DNA of 64,000 nt from Chryseobacterium gallinarum (GTDB lineage: Bacteria; Bacteroidota; Bacteroidia; Flavobacteriales; Weeksellaceae), in NCBI RefSeq assembly GCF_001021975.1, contig NZ_CP009928.1:4034001-4098000 (forward strand), given 5' to 3'. Made by a program: the position numbers and the translations under genes. The notes under the pieces are model-generated. The model was not told where the DNA came from, made no database searches, and saw nothing but the letters and a program-made list of their open reading frames with translations. Shown here piece by piece: positions 45,001 through 52,579 of this stretch. How positions within the stretch are numbered: the first letter of the stretch is position 1; each line of letters starts with the position of its first letter.

Positions 45001-45110
45001 TTAAAGGTAGTCCCGGGAAGATCGTCACTACCCAATCCATTAGTATTCAATACCTGTGCATTCATAAGGAAAGATGCACAGATAGAAATAAGTGTAATTC
45101 TTAATTTCAT
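42099..45110 (-). CDS. T9SS-exported reprolysin-like zinc metalloprotease
   Basis: A 1003-residue secreted protease. Signal peptide LRITLISICASFLMNAQ, propeptide about residues 20-150, then a metzincin catalytic domain whose zinc site is HEMGHQFGAGHTYN near residue 332, the HExxHxxGxxH form. A cysteine-rich-like and beta-sandwich region follows (about 450-920), including PPSANAGNTAISIP (PKD-like). The last ~75 residues, VPNPVKDYLQVHSDEKIT through YDASGRLME to GVYMLKLLNGK, form a type A T9SS sorting tail. The reading frame extends 52 codons upstream, but the ATG at 45110 begins the signal peptide and has a -7 box 21 nt away. The next gene encodes a propeptide-like protein. Confidence 0.9.
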   Translation of the reverse strand: MKLRITLISICASFLMNAQVLNTNGLGSDDLPGTTFKLNIDAFKRSIDANRKSPKKISGQSIVLTLIDGTQKEFILSENNLVSKRLDNIITFDGYSKDRQDKIKLTLVGDEISAMVKSSQGYYIIEPYKTKKGEYRIYNSFEMFGEKFQCGTDENEFKESLDAIAKGLNVQRSVSGFPYGSSLKTFRMAVATTGEFTTALGNQDAALGELVAMLNLINQIYESELSISFNLIDKTTNKTLIFTDGTTDPFTIDPSFASAANSQTGFNTMDSNGTLPYADYDIGHTFHIMPGTNGSAQGQAGPRPCTSTLKARAWSQWTLSMPKSLAANLIVHEMGHQFGAGHTYNAVGGTPSSPTFCTSGWNSAAAVEPGSGSTIMAYKNNCTTPNDQTNTGNNGLNYFHAKSIDQVLNTLAVSSTCFTSVAVNNTPPSANAGNTAISIPKNTPFRLKGIGSDAEDTNLSYTWDQVDVATANDKGAFGSTINGAGGYSAVNSTTAPLFRSEQSTTTTERYFPKMKFVLNNQNTPPTNEAEALPLVARTMKMRFTVRDNSVISGGADSDQVVVTVTNQGPLTVTYPNSNVSVNADSNINVTWDVNQTDALKSTVNILLSTDGGETFPYTLAANVPNNGTATVAIPFVPYTDKARIKVTAVINDYAEFFDVSNTNFTINSSCNAFQTIIAENPKSVTAIQGSPQANLNLQPQTSSNDTYSSKTLTFDAANMSPQSWYIYNQTQTAPHLLVSSSSMLSFRFKVTETGAYTLSYPSPNGVSVTIYKGTQTGTANFVTSNAVYSGTGTSFTYYRSFTANLEKGVDYFVTTRNLSNTPAGSSVVLSISGPGNFYNIVNNPVGVNYTYIAINTTTNAIIGTSVTADFTTLPPGTYTVQGISFTGAESALLNKTINELNQNKVCYQLSRNTVNLTITSSLATKEVAKKTIGLVPNPVKDYLQVHSDEKITHYEIYDASGRLMENNTMNNSEINFSRFKTGVYMLKLLNGKTLVHQSKIIKK

Positions 45111-45131
45111 TGTTGCGGTTTTTTTGCCAAC

Positions 45132-45139
45132 CAAAGATA
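45132..45139 (-). promoter_or_regulatory. -7 promoter element of the metalloprotease gene
   Basis: TATCTTTG on the minus strand, exact TAnnTTTG match, 21 nt from the ATG at 45110; it lies inside the longer reading frame and so supports the shorter start. Confidence 0.5.
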
Positions 45140-45319
45140 AATAATTAATCAACACGCAGAGAATAAAATAATAAAAAATCAACATATTTAATGTTAAATA
45201 TTTATCAAAATAATTTATTAATGAAAATATTCCAAACAATTTAACATAAAATAAGAATAAACTCACAATAGCAACACAAGAATTAGCTGCTACTCTTATT
45301 CCATTTTTAATATTATTTT

Positions 45320-45347
45320 GTTAGATTTGTGATGAAAATCATCTAAC
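45320..45347. promoter_or_regulatory. inverted repeat over the promoter of the DtxR-family gene
   Basis: GTTAGAT (45320-45326) and ATCTAAC (45341-45347) are perfect inverted arms around 14 bases. The -7 box TAGATTTG (45322-45329) lies across the left arm, and the repeat ends 3 bases before the start codon. This is a good place for metal-dependent autorepression, inferred from position. Confidence 0.55.
45322..45329 (+). promoter_or_regulatory. -7 promoter element of the DtxR-family gene
   Basis: TAGATTTG, exact TAnnTTTG match, 21 nt before the TTG start at 45351. Confidence 0.5.
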
Positions 45348-45350
45348 ATT

Positions 45351-46004
45351 TTGAAAACAACACTAACAGAAGAAAATTACCTGAAAGCATTATTTCATTT
45401 AGTGGATAATGAGGGGAAGGTAACCATTAATGAGCTTAGCAAATTTTTAAATGTAAAAATGCCGAGTGTCAATAATATGATGAAAAAATTTGCCGAAAAG
45501 AAATGGGTGATTTATGAAACATATAAACCGCTTATTGTTACGGAAAACGGAAGACGGGAAGCAGCATTGGTTGTCCGTAAGCACAGGCTTACCGAAATGT
45601 TTCTGGTAAAGAAAATGAATTTTGGCTGGGAAAACGTTCATGAGATTGCAGAACAGCTGGAACATGTTCATTCGCAGATTTTCTTTGATAAAATGGATGA
45701 AATTCTGGATTATCCTAAATTCGACCCGCACGGAGAGCCTATTCCGGATAAAGATGGGAATATTATTGCCCAGGATTTACAAAAATTAAGTAATTGTGAG
45801 GCAGGAGAAACGGTAATTTTCGCTTCTGTCACCCTTTCAGATGATGCCTTTCTAAGCTATCTGAATGACAGAAAGCTCCTCCTCAACACTAAGGTAAAAG
45901 TGGTTAAAATCGAAAACTTTGACAAGTCTATGACCATAGAAATCAGTGGTAAAAAAGAAATACTCAGTAAAAAAGCTACAGAAAAAATATTGGTAAAAAA
46001 ATAA
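45351..46004 (+). CDS. DtxR/MntR-family metal-dependent regulator
   Basis: A 217-residue regulator that senses iron or manganese. The N-terminal winged helix is TEENYLKALFHLVDNEGKVT followed by LSKFLNVKMPSVNNMMKKF. The dimerisation and metal domain contains HRLTEMFLVKKMNFGWENVH and a DEILDYPKFDPHGEPIPD line, with the usual Glu/His ligands of the family. A C-terminal SH3/FeoA-like domain starts near residue 150 (GETVIFASVTLSDDAF). The start is TTG; an ATG just upstream runs into a stop after four codons. It is divergent from the metalloprotease gene. No manganese or iron transporter is adjacent, so the targets are elsewhere. Confidence 0.88.
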   Translation: MKTTLTEENYLKALFHLVDNEGKVTINELSKFLNVKMPSVNNMMKKFAEKKWVIYETYKPLIVTENGRREAALVVRKHRLTEMFLVKKMNFGWENVHEIAEQLEHVHSQIFFDKMDEILDYPKFDPHGEPIPDKDGNIIAQDLQKLSNCEAGETVIFASVTLSDDAFLSYLNDRKLLLNTKVKVVKIENFDKSMTIEISGKKEILSKKATEKILVKK

Positions 46005-46140
46005 TCTGATGTGCCCTTTTCTGTTCCTTTATTAATTAAAATAATAAGAGAATCCCGGACTCTGAAATATCTTCTACTCTCTTAATTGTTAAAAAACGGT
46101 TAAAATCTCTTTTATAAAAAGCTCCATCTTTTAATTTTAT

Positions 46141-46148
46141 TAGGTTTG
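46141..46148 (+). promoter_or_regulatory. -7 promoter element of the metallo-beta-lactamase gene
   Basis: TAGGTTTG, exact TAnnTTTG match, 65 nt before the ATG at 46214. Confidence 0.45.
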
Positions 46149-46213
46149 CAAAACTTCTGCTTGATTCTTCATTGTCTGACAAGCGTTACAATTTTAATTA
46201 TTTTAAAAGAATT

Positions 46214-46936
46214 ATGAAAAAAAGCATCCGTTTTTTTGCTATTGCCTTTTTATTAAGCTCATTGGCCCATGCACAGGCTGTTAGGGATTTTGTTATTGAA
46301 CCACCTATCCAGCCCAACCTATATATTTACAAAACATTTGGAGTATTTGGTGGAAAAGAATATTCCGCCAATGCGGTATACCTCATCACCAAAAAAGGAG
46401 TTGTTTTATTTGACGTTCCCTGGCAAAAAACAGAATATCAAAGCCTTATGGACACCATAAAAAAACGTCACAACCTGCCTGTTATAGCGGTATTTGCAAC
46501 CCACTCCCATGATGACAGAGCAGGAGATCTAAGCTTTTATAACGCCAAAGGAATCAAGACCTACGCAACAGCTAAAACCAATGAACTGCTGAAAAAAGAA
46601 GGGAAAGCAACCTCTACTGAAATTATTATAACAGGTAAACCTTATCGCATAGGTGGGGAAGAATTTATTGTTGATTTTCTTGGCGAAGGACATACTGCAG
46701 ATAATGTAGTAGTATGGTTTCCCAAATATAAAGTCCTGGACGGCGGGTGCCTGGTAAAAAGCAGAACCGCTACTGATTTAGGCTATACAGGAGAGGCTAA
46801 TGTAGCTCAATGGCCACAAACCATTGCCAGACTAAAATCGAAATATGGAAAGGCAGCACTGGTGATCCCGGGACATGATGAATGGAAAGGTGGCGGACAT
46901 ATAGAGCGTACAGAGGAACTGCTCAATAAAAAATAA
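46214..46936 (+). CDS. bla: subclass B1 metallo-beta-lactamase, IND/CGB-1 type
   Basis: A 240-residue periplasmic zinc enzyme that hydrolyses penicillins, cephalosporins and carbapenems. Signal peptide SIRFFAIAFLLSSLAHAQ. Zinc ligands of subclass B1 are all present: HSHDD (His97, His99, Asp101), His160 in GEGHTADN, Cys179 in DGGCLVKS and His221 in IPGHDEW. The phrases YKTFGVFGGKEYSANAVYL and DTIKKRHNLPVIAVFATHSH are those of the chromosomal IND and CGB-1 enzymes of Chryseobacterium indologenes and C. gleum, as I recall them. The ATG at 46214 begins the signal peptide; a longer frame from 46172 is less likely. It appears to be a resident gene, with no mobile element near it. Confidence 0.94.
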   Translation: MKKSIRFFAIAFLLSSLAHAQAVRDFVIEPPIQPNLYIYKTFGVFGGKEYSANAVYLITKKGVVLFDVPWQKTEYQSLMDTIKKRHNLPVIAVFATHSHDDRAGDLSFYNAKGIKTYATAKTNELLKKEGKATSTEIIITGKPYRIGGEEFIVDFLGEGHTADNVVVWFPKYKVLDGGCLVKSRTATDLGYTGEANVAQWPQTIARLKSKYGKAALVIPGHDEWKGGGHIERTEELLNKK

Positions 46937-46937
46937 A

Positions 46938-46982
46938 ATTCATTCCACAGCCCCGGCCTTCGGCCGGGGCTGTGGAATGAAT
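46938..46982. repeat. perfect 21-bp GC-rich hairpin after the lactamase gene
   Basis: ATTCATTCCACAGCCCCGG continues CC, loop TTC, then the exact complement. Stem of 21 bp without mismatch, loop of 3, in an AT-rich neighbourhood; the core CCCCGGCC-TTC-GGCCGGGG is all G and C. It begins one base after the stop codon. No T-tract follows, so it is more like an extragenic palindromic repeat or mRNA 3'-end stabiliser than a normal terminator. Confidence 0.85.
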
Positions 46983-47003
46983 AAAGTACATTTTAAAATC
47001 CTC

Positions 47004-48167
47004 TCATTCCAGCACCTCCAATACCCTTTCAATTTCTTCCGTTGTATTAAAATAATGAGGCGACAGCCGGATGGCATGATCGATATTTTTCAATGTAAAA
47101 TCAATTAATGCATTGCTTTTATTACTTACAGAAAAATAAATTTCATTCTCTTTTAATACTTCCTGAATCGCATCTATCTTTCCGTTCCTGTCACAGAAAG
47201 TTACAATACTGCTTAACCTGTTTCCTTTGTCTAAAACCGTAAAACCTTTGTATTGAAGCCCGGCTCTCAGTTTTTCTGATAGCTTCTGGTTATAATCTTC
47301 AATATAGGGCAACCCTACGGCACTGGCATATTTCAATGCCTCTTTAAAACCCAGAAGAGAAGCATTGGATCTCTCCCAGATCTCGAACCTCCTGGCTGTC
47401 TTTCCTAATTCATAATCATTAAAAGCTGTCCATGCTGCGTCACTCATATCTAAAAACAAAGGGGAAAGGTTTTGTTCTAAAGCCTTATCAGAAACATATA
47501 AAAATCCGGTCCCTCTCGGACCTCTCATAAACTTCCTTCCTGTTGCCGTTAGAAAATCACACCCGATTTTTTGAACATCAACAGGCATTTGTCCTACAGA
47601 CTGACAAGCATCTACGAGGTACAATATATCATATTGCCTGCACAGCCTTCCCACTCCTTCCACATTTTGAATCAATCCCGAATTGGTGGGGATATGGGTA
47701 ACGGCGATTAATTTAGGGCAGTGCTTTTTAATTAACTTTTCACAGTCTTCAAGATCCAGTTCATGATCAGGAAGGTTTTTCATCCGGATAATTTTGATAT
47801 TCTTCTTTTTCTGTAAAGAAATAAAAGCCATCTGGTTCGAAATATAATCATCATTGGTGGTTATGATGCAATCCCCTTCTTGAAAGGGAATACTTGATAA
47901 CGCTTTTGCATACCCGTCAGTAGAACCTGTTGTAAAGGCCATGTTTTGGGGATAAGCATTAATCAGCCTGGCGGCCTCTTCATAAAACTGATGAATTGAT
48001 TCTGCATTTTTACCGGCAGTAATATATCCACTGAACATCTGTTCTTCCCGTAAATAATTAACAACCGTATTGACAACAATTTCAGGCATCAATGATGATC
48101 CGGCATTATTTAAAAAAATTTTATCCGAACACCCGATTGTATCTTTCCTGATTAAATCTATATTCAT
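47004..48167 (-). CDS. class V aminotransferase (cysteine desulfurase-like PLP enzyme)
   Basis: A 387-residue PLP enzyme of the NifS/EgtE/isopenicillin-epimerase group. The beginning GCSDKIFLNNAGSSLMPEIV is characteristic. Cofactor residues: AFTTGSTDGYAKAL, LIAVTHIPTNSGLIQNVEG, YLVDACQSVGQMPVD (Asp-x-x-Gln) and the Schiff-base Lys in FLTATGRKFMRGPRGTGFLY near residue 215. No conserved desulfurase Cys loop is evident at the C-terminal end, so a lyase or transaminase role on an unknown substrate is likelier. It is separated from the upstream T6SS genes by a terminator and stands alone. Confidence 0.85.
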   Translation of the reverse strand: MNIDLIRKDTIGCSDKIFLNNAGSSLMPEIVVNTVVNYLREEQMFSGYITAGKNAESIHQFYEEAARLINAYPQNMAFTTGSTDGYAKALSSIPFQEGDCIITTNDDYISNQMAFISLQKKKNIKIIRMKNLPDHELDLEDCEKLIKKHCPKLIAVTHIPTNSGLIQNVEGVGRLCRQYDILYLVDACQSVGQMPVDVQKIGCDFLTATGRKFMRGPRGTGFLYVSDKALEQNLSPLFLDMSDAAWTAFNDYELGKTARRFEIWERSNASLLGFKEALKYASAVGLPYIEDYNQKLSEKLRAGLQYKGFTVLDKGNRLSSIVTFCDRNGKIDAIQEVLKENEIYFSVSNKSNALIDFTLKNIDHAIRLSPHYFNTTEEIERVLEVLE

Positions 48168-48216
48168 TCCTTCAAATTTTTACCTGTAATTCTTCCTTTT
48201 ATAAGATTATAAGAAA

Positions 48217-48243
48217 CAAAAAATCCCGAATGCATATCCGGGA
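48217..48243 (-). terminator. terminator of the tssG-tssN-tssK operon
   Basis: On the minus strand TCCCG and CGGGA pair around a 10-nt loop, followed by T6 (48217-48223). It ends the T6SS trio before the PLP gene. Confidence 0.7.
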
Positions 48244-48265
48244 CCTGTATTTTCAAAAATTTTCG

Positions 48266-49405
48266 TTAATCCAGAACACTCCAACCTCTTTTTGGATTGG
48301 TATTGGAAGAAACTTCCTGTTCATTAACAATAATATTTTCTTTTCTCTGTCCGATGTAATCCAGCTCGCTTAATTTCGAGAAAATTGTTTCAAGGCTTCT
48401 CAGCATCTGCTGGATATACAGTAATGGTTCTCCACAATTGTGATGATCATAATTGGTCTCTGCCACAATAGAAAGTTGGTTTAATAAGGTGTGAGGTGCA
48501 ATTTCACTCCACTCCAGACTGTAATTCAGCATTTCTTCCAATTCGGCAGGTACCAGAAGCTGGGTCGAATTGTATAAGTGGAGGGCCAGTTTTGCAAAGG
48601 ATTCAATCAGAAATACCGGTGGCTGCCAGGGGATAATGTTTCTGAACTGGAAGTACATATCTCCAAAAGTATTCACCATGGTGCTGCACAAAAACTTAAC
48701 ATTTTGCGCCAATGCCGTATTCTGGTTTTTATGGGATGCTTTTTGAATAATTTTAAATGCGTATTGCTGCAGGTTACCAATAGATTTAGCAAAACTATTA
48801 TAATAATCGGTCAAAGCCGGATGACTTTGAATAGAAGTACAAGGGGGAATAAAATTAGAATCCACCTGAGCAATATTTGCCCTTAGATCCACTTTTCCGA
48901 TGATCAGATAATTACCTCCTGAATAGCTGCTGTTCAGCGAAGTTACCGGAAGCAGTTCGATATGATGATTAGGTTGCGCATTGGGATGGCGTGGTGGAAT
49001 TTCTTCCGGGTCAATATCTCCAAAAGGAACCTTATCAAAAGGATTTACTGAAATCAGAATATAATATTCACCGTCAGCCTGCTCTTCGCTCATTGACTTC
49101 GCTAATGACTTCACGCTGATTCTTCTGTCATTCAGTTCAATACGGTATCCGGCCATAGTAACAGCACTACAACGTTTGATGACAAGCTGTACATCATTGG
49201 TAGCCGTATTGTGAACGTCAAAAATCGTACGGTCTGTATATTCGTTGGAAATAGGAAGGAGACCGTAATTATATGTAGTAATTCCCAGTGAATTGGAATC
49301 TCTGATAGTATCGATTAAGAAATTATCCTGATCATTAAGGTGCCTTTGGGAAACCTTCATCCCATCCACCCAATTGATTGCAAAATGTTTAATAGGCTGT
49401 ATCAT
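48266..49405 (-). CDS. tssK: type VI secretion baseplate subunit TssK (subtype iii)
   Basis: A 379-residue baseplate protein that connects the tail to the membrane complex. The N-terminal shell begins FAINWVDGMKVSQRHLNDQD, corresponding to the W-x-x-GMLLxPQHFQ line of TssK/VasE, followed by a beta-rich domain (NYGLLPISNEYTDRTIFDV) with EIPPRHPNAQPNHHIEL, and a helical C-terminal half. It lies 26 bp after tssN. Assignment rests on that N-terminal pattern, length, and the neighbouring tssN and tssG. Confidence 0.82.
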   Translation of the reverse strand: MIQPIKHFAINWVDGMKVSQRHLNDQDNFLIDTIRDSNSLGITTYNYGLLPISNEYTDRTIFDVHNTATNDVQLVIKRCSAVTMAGYRIELNDRRISVKSLAKSMSEEQADGEYYILISVNPFDKVPFGDIDPEEIPPRHPNAQPNHHIELLPVTSLNSSYSGGNYLIIGKVDLRANIAQVDSNFIPPCTSIQSHPALTDYYNSFAKSIGNLQQYAFKIIQKASHKNQNTALAQNVKFLCSTMVNTFGDMYFQFRNIIPWQPPVFLIESFAKLALHLYNSTQLLVPAELEEMLNYSLEWSEIAPHTLLNQLSIVAETNYDHHNCGEPLLYIQQMLRSLETIFSKLSELDYIGQRKENIIVNEQEVSSNTNPKRGWSVLD

Positions 49406-49431
49406 GTTTAATACTTTTAATTTTTTTGTGA

Positions 49432-50334
49432 TTATGATTTTCTGGAAACACCTTCCTCTTCATGCTGAACCACTCTTTTACAAATCACTACTTCATTTTC
49501 AGAAATGTTGTTTGTTGAAATGTCCTGGTCAAAATCTATATATTTTCTAAAGCTGAAAAACGATTTTTTAGTATAGAAGATCCAATAATAGGGTTCCCTT
49601 TCCTGGTCTGAAAGATGAATGATAGACCCCGGATTCTTATGATTGTAGTCATCCACGACCCTATAAAACCAGTCTCCAAAAGTCACACCGGTCGGAAGGG
49701 TTTTAGCTTTGATTCTGAACCGGTTGGCATCTTCTAAATTTTTGCTTAGTTCTACGTTCAGAACCATTAATCTGTCAAAATCCGCACCCTCAAAATCCGG
49801 GAGTTTTTGTTCCGGAGAATATCTCCATGTTTTATAAATATCGAAAGGAATGCTGATAAACTGGATATAACAATAATAAAATACCATAGGAACCAGAAAG
49901 ATCAGCATGCTGGTGGCCGCCATTACCGCATTTCCTAACCCTTTGCTCATCCAGTTAAAGATCAGGGTAAAGAGGTATCCGCCAAAAGCAATACAGGTCA
50001 ATGAAAGTATAGATTCAAACAAGATGCTCATCGCAACGGAATCAATATGTTTTTTAAAATATTTATGCAGCAAATTCACATGGATGATTCCAAAAATAAG
50101 GTAGATCACCTGCGCAATAAGATACCAGTACGGATTAAAAAGATTATCGGCAAATCCGAAAACCCCTGGAAGAGCAAGACATAAACCGCATAACAGGACG
50201 TATACAATAATTACTTTAATTTTTATAGCAGGTTTATTCCTTCTGATTATACCCAGTATAACCATCATAATTACCGCGATTAAAGGCATTAATATATACC
50301 TTAAAAAAATACCTTTTACTGAAGAAATTTCCAT
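49432..50334 (-). CDS. tssN: Bacteroidota T6SS membrane protein TssN
   Basis: A 300-residue membrane protein with about six helices in the first 190 residues and a cytoplasmic C-terminal domain (FEGADFDRLMVLNVELSKNL, then FGDWFYRVVDDYNHKNPG). TssN exists only in the Bacteroidota subtype (T6SS-iii), in which TssN-TssR replace the TssJLM membrane core. It lies between tssG and tssK. The function is thought to be anchoring of the baseplate to the inner membrane. Confidence 0.82.
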   Translation of the reverse strand: MEISSVKGIFLRYILMPLIAVIMMVILGIIRRNKPAIKIKVIIVYVLLCGLCLALPGVFGFADNLFNPYWYLIAQVIYLIFGIIHVNLLHKYFKKHIDSVAMSILFESILSLTCIAFGGYLFTLIFNWMSKGLGNAVMAATSMLIFLVPMVFYYCYIQFISIPFDIYKTWRYSPEQKLPDFEGADFDRLMVLNVELSKNLEDANRFRIKAKTLPTGVTFGDWFYRVVDDYNHKNPGSIIHLSDQEREPYYWIFYTKKSFFSFRKYIDFDQDISTNNISENEVVICKRVVQHEEEGVSRKS

Positions 50335-50388
50335 TTGTTTCTTTTCGAATTTATACTTTGTTGGTAGCTGTAAATATAATAAAATAAT

Positions 50389-51330
50389 CTAGAGGAAAGT
50401 AGAGTAACCAAGGCGGCTGGCATTTCTTTCATCATCCTCAAGACTGAATGAGTATCCCTGTTTTTCTGTCACAAAATTCTCCTCTACATCTACAGTGACA
50501 GGAAGAAAATAATCATACAGTGCCTGTAGTACTTTCCTGAACGGACTTCCGGGAATATATTTTTTCATTTCTTCATAGGGAATCGGACCAATATTCACCA
50601 CCCAATTCCTTTGTCCGTCCATATGTTTTCCGCTTGGGATATACGTTACCCCTAATCTTGAATTTCCCAGAAGCATGGAATCATCATTCTCCTCTATCCG
50701 GTCAATAACATTAGGAGAAAAGCTCACTTCCACCGGGACCTGGAGAAAAGCAGTCATACATCTTTCAAACCACCTTTTACTTCCTCTGATCTGATGAAAA
50801 AAAGGTAGAATATGCATAAAAATATAGGCATTTTGCTTGTCCAGCATCTTAATCAGGGGCCAAAGTTCACTTACCGTTTCCAGCAAGGAATCCGTATTAC
50901 TTGTAATATCAAATTCCGACTCTTTAAGCAGGGCGCTGATCTCAGTGAAAAATACCTCCAGCTCAAAAGGCCGGAAAAACCTGCGGGCATCCTCCTCTAC
51001 TCTTTTTTGTTTCCGGATTTCCCTTACAATAGTATCGACATTTTTTCTGGAGGCGCCCAGGGATGGTGGATGAAACAATCCTTCCGGAAGATAATCGTAA
51101 ATTCCTTCCCTGTAACATTCTATTGTAAAAACCTCTTCATCAAATCCTAAATAACTGCTCGAAATGCTTTTAATGTCTTTAAGGTAAGCACGGTCATTGA
51201 TCCCGATCCGTTCAATAAATATATTACTTACCGCCCTATGATATTTCAAAAGGTTCACTGCTACAGCCTCCGCTTTAAAGTCTGTCTGCAGCTTATTGTA
51301 ATTCATATCTACAATATTATTCTCATGCAT
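50389..51330 (-). CDS. tssG: type VI secretion baseplate subunit TssG (subtype iii)
   Basis: A 313-residue protein that I take for the TssG wedge subunit of T6SS-iii. It contains LQTDFKAEAVAVNLLKYHRA near the start, corresponding to the early FFQLVRLLER-like line of TssG, and DYLPEGLFHPPSLGASRKNV, with FRRP-type sequence RFFRPFELEVFF. The late segment NRLGVTYIP-like (SRLGVTYIPSGKHMDGQRNW) matches the FxLG...Vxxx-rich part of the family. First gene of the trio; tssN follows after 54 bp. TssF, sheath, Hcp, VgrG and ClpV genes are not here. Confidence 0.75.
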   Translation of the reverse strand: MHENNIVDMNYNKLQTDFKAEAVAVNLLKYHRAVSNIFIERIGINDRAYLKDIKSISSSYLGFDEEVFTIECYREGIYDYLPEGLFHPPSLGASRKNVDTIVREIRKQKRVEEDARRFFRPFELEVFFTEISALLKESEFDITSNTDSLLETVSELWPLIKMLDKQNAYIFMHILPFFHQIRGSKRWFERCMTAFLQVPVEVSFSPNVIDRIEENDDSMLLGNSRLGVTYIPSGKHMDGQRNWVVNIGPIPYEEMKKYIPGSPFRKVLQALYDYFLPVTVDVEENFVTEKQGYSFSLEDDERNASRLGYSTFL

Positions 51331-51707
51331 AGTGTTTCCTGTGATTATGACTTGTAAAGATAATATATCTCATAAGTTTGAAAAAGTATTTCGCCAATAA
51401 TTTTATTCTAAAAATACTAATTATTGATATTAGTAGGAAAAATTTTCAGTAATTTCCGTGAAAATACGGTAAAAGAAATCTTTTTCAATGGTTAATATTT
51501 AAAGTTTAATATTCAATATCAGATATTTACTATTTTTATTTACTTTCTTGTACTGTTTTCATTCATTCTGGTTACTATAATACCGTTTTTGCAGAAACAA
51601 ACATGAATTCATGCTGTAAAAATGTCTTTTATTTCAGATTAATTTTTATTAACATCCATTTCAGAAAAGAAATCAGGGATAATTAATGCTGATTCAGAAA
51701 CGGGCCG
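51331..51707. other. 377-base AT-rich divergent spacer
   Basis: Between tssG (minus) and the S1/P1 nuclease gene (plus). I see no gene and no long hairpin. A clear promoter element is present only for the nuclease (51708-51715); none was recognised for tssG. Confidence 0.45.
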
Positions 51708-51715
51708 TATCTTTG
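51708..51715 (+). promoter_or_regulatory. -7 promoter element of the nuclease gene
   Basis: TATCTTTG, exact TAnnTTTG match, 23 nt before the ATG at 51739. Confidence 0.5.
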
Positions 51716-51738
51716 CAGACTGAAAATTGTTATTTAAA

Positions 51739-52530
51739 ATGAAAAGTATTTATTCTAAAATTTTGATTTTAGCATTCATGGCCTCTTCACTTTATTCTTA
51801 TCCATGGGGATTGACAGGGCATAGAGTAATTGCAGAGATTGCGGAAAACCATCTCTCCGGAAAAGCAAGAAGGGAAATCAGAAAAATCATGGGCAAGGAA
51901 CGCCTTGCTTACTGGGCCAACTGGCCGGATTTCATCAAATCTGATACCACAGGTGTTTGGAAACAGGCTTCATCATGGCATTATGTAAACATTGATCCTC
52001 AGACAGATTTCAAGGCTTTTGAACAAAACTTAAAAGCACAGGCAGGCCCAAGTCTTTATACCCAGGTAAATACCTTATCCAGCCAGATCAGGGATAAAAA
52101 CACTTCTGAAAAGGACAGGAAGATTGCACTTATTTTCCTGATCCATATTATGGGTGATCTTGCACAACCTTTACACGTGGGAAGGGCTGAAGACCTGGGA
52201 GGAAATAAAATCAACGTTACTTATTTTGGTGACAAAACCAATTTGCATTCAGTATGGGACGGAAAGCTGGTAGATTCTCAGAAATACAGCTATACAGAAT
52301 ATGCCAGGCTTTTGGACATTAAACCGAAAGAAGAGGTTAGACAAATTCAGGCCGGAACCCTGCAGGACTGGCTGTATGATTCGCATAAAATTGCCAACAG
52401 AATCTATGCACAGACTCCTGACGGATCAAAATTGTCCTACGACTATCAGTACAAATTCAATGACACTCTTGAAAGACAACTTTTATACGGGGGGTTAAGA
52501 TTAGCAAAAGTTTTAAACGAACTTTTTTAA
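51739..52530 (+). CDS. secreted S1/P1-type nuclease
   Basis: A 263-residue zinc-dependent nuclease that degrades single-stranded DNA and RNA outside the cytoplasm. Signal peptide SKILILAFMASSLYS. The trinuclear zinc ligands of the family are visible in order: the near-N-terminal Trp and His in YPWGLTGHRVIAEIAE, Asp in YWANWPDFIKSD, His in SSWHYVNID, HIMGDLAQPLHVGRAEDLGG with His and Asp, and NLHSVWDGKLV. An earlier TTG (51727) is possible, but the ATG at 51739 starts a proper signal peptide. A role in nutrient phosphate or DNA scavenging is inferred. Confidence 0.92.
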   Translation: MKSIYSKILILAFMASSLYSYPWGLTGHRVIAEIAENHLSGKARREIRKIMGKERLAYWANWPDFIKSDTTGVWKQASSWHYVNIDPQTDFKAFEQNLKAQAGPSLYTQVNTLSSQIRDKNTSEKDRKIALIFLIHIMGDLAQPLHVGRAEDLGGNKINVTYFGDKTNLHSVWDGKLVDSQKYSYTEYARLLDIKPKEEVRQIQAGTLQDWLYDSHKIANRIYAQTPDGSKLSYDYQYKFNDTLERQLLYGGLRLAKVLNELF

Positions 52531-52551
52531 TAAACCTCTTTTAAAATCTAT

Positions 52552-52579
52552 AAACGGAACTTCGGTTTCGTTTTTTTTG
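52552..52579 (+). terminator. terminator of the nuclease gene
   Basis: AAACGGAAC and GGTTTCGTTT pair with one mismatch around TTC, followed by T8. Confidence 0.7.
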
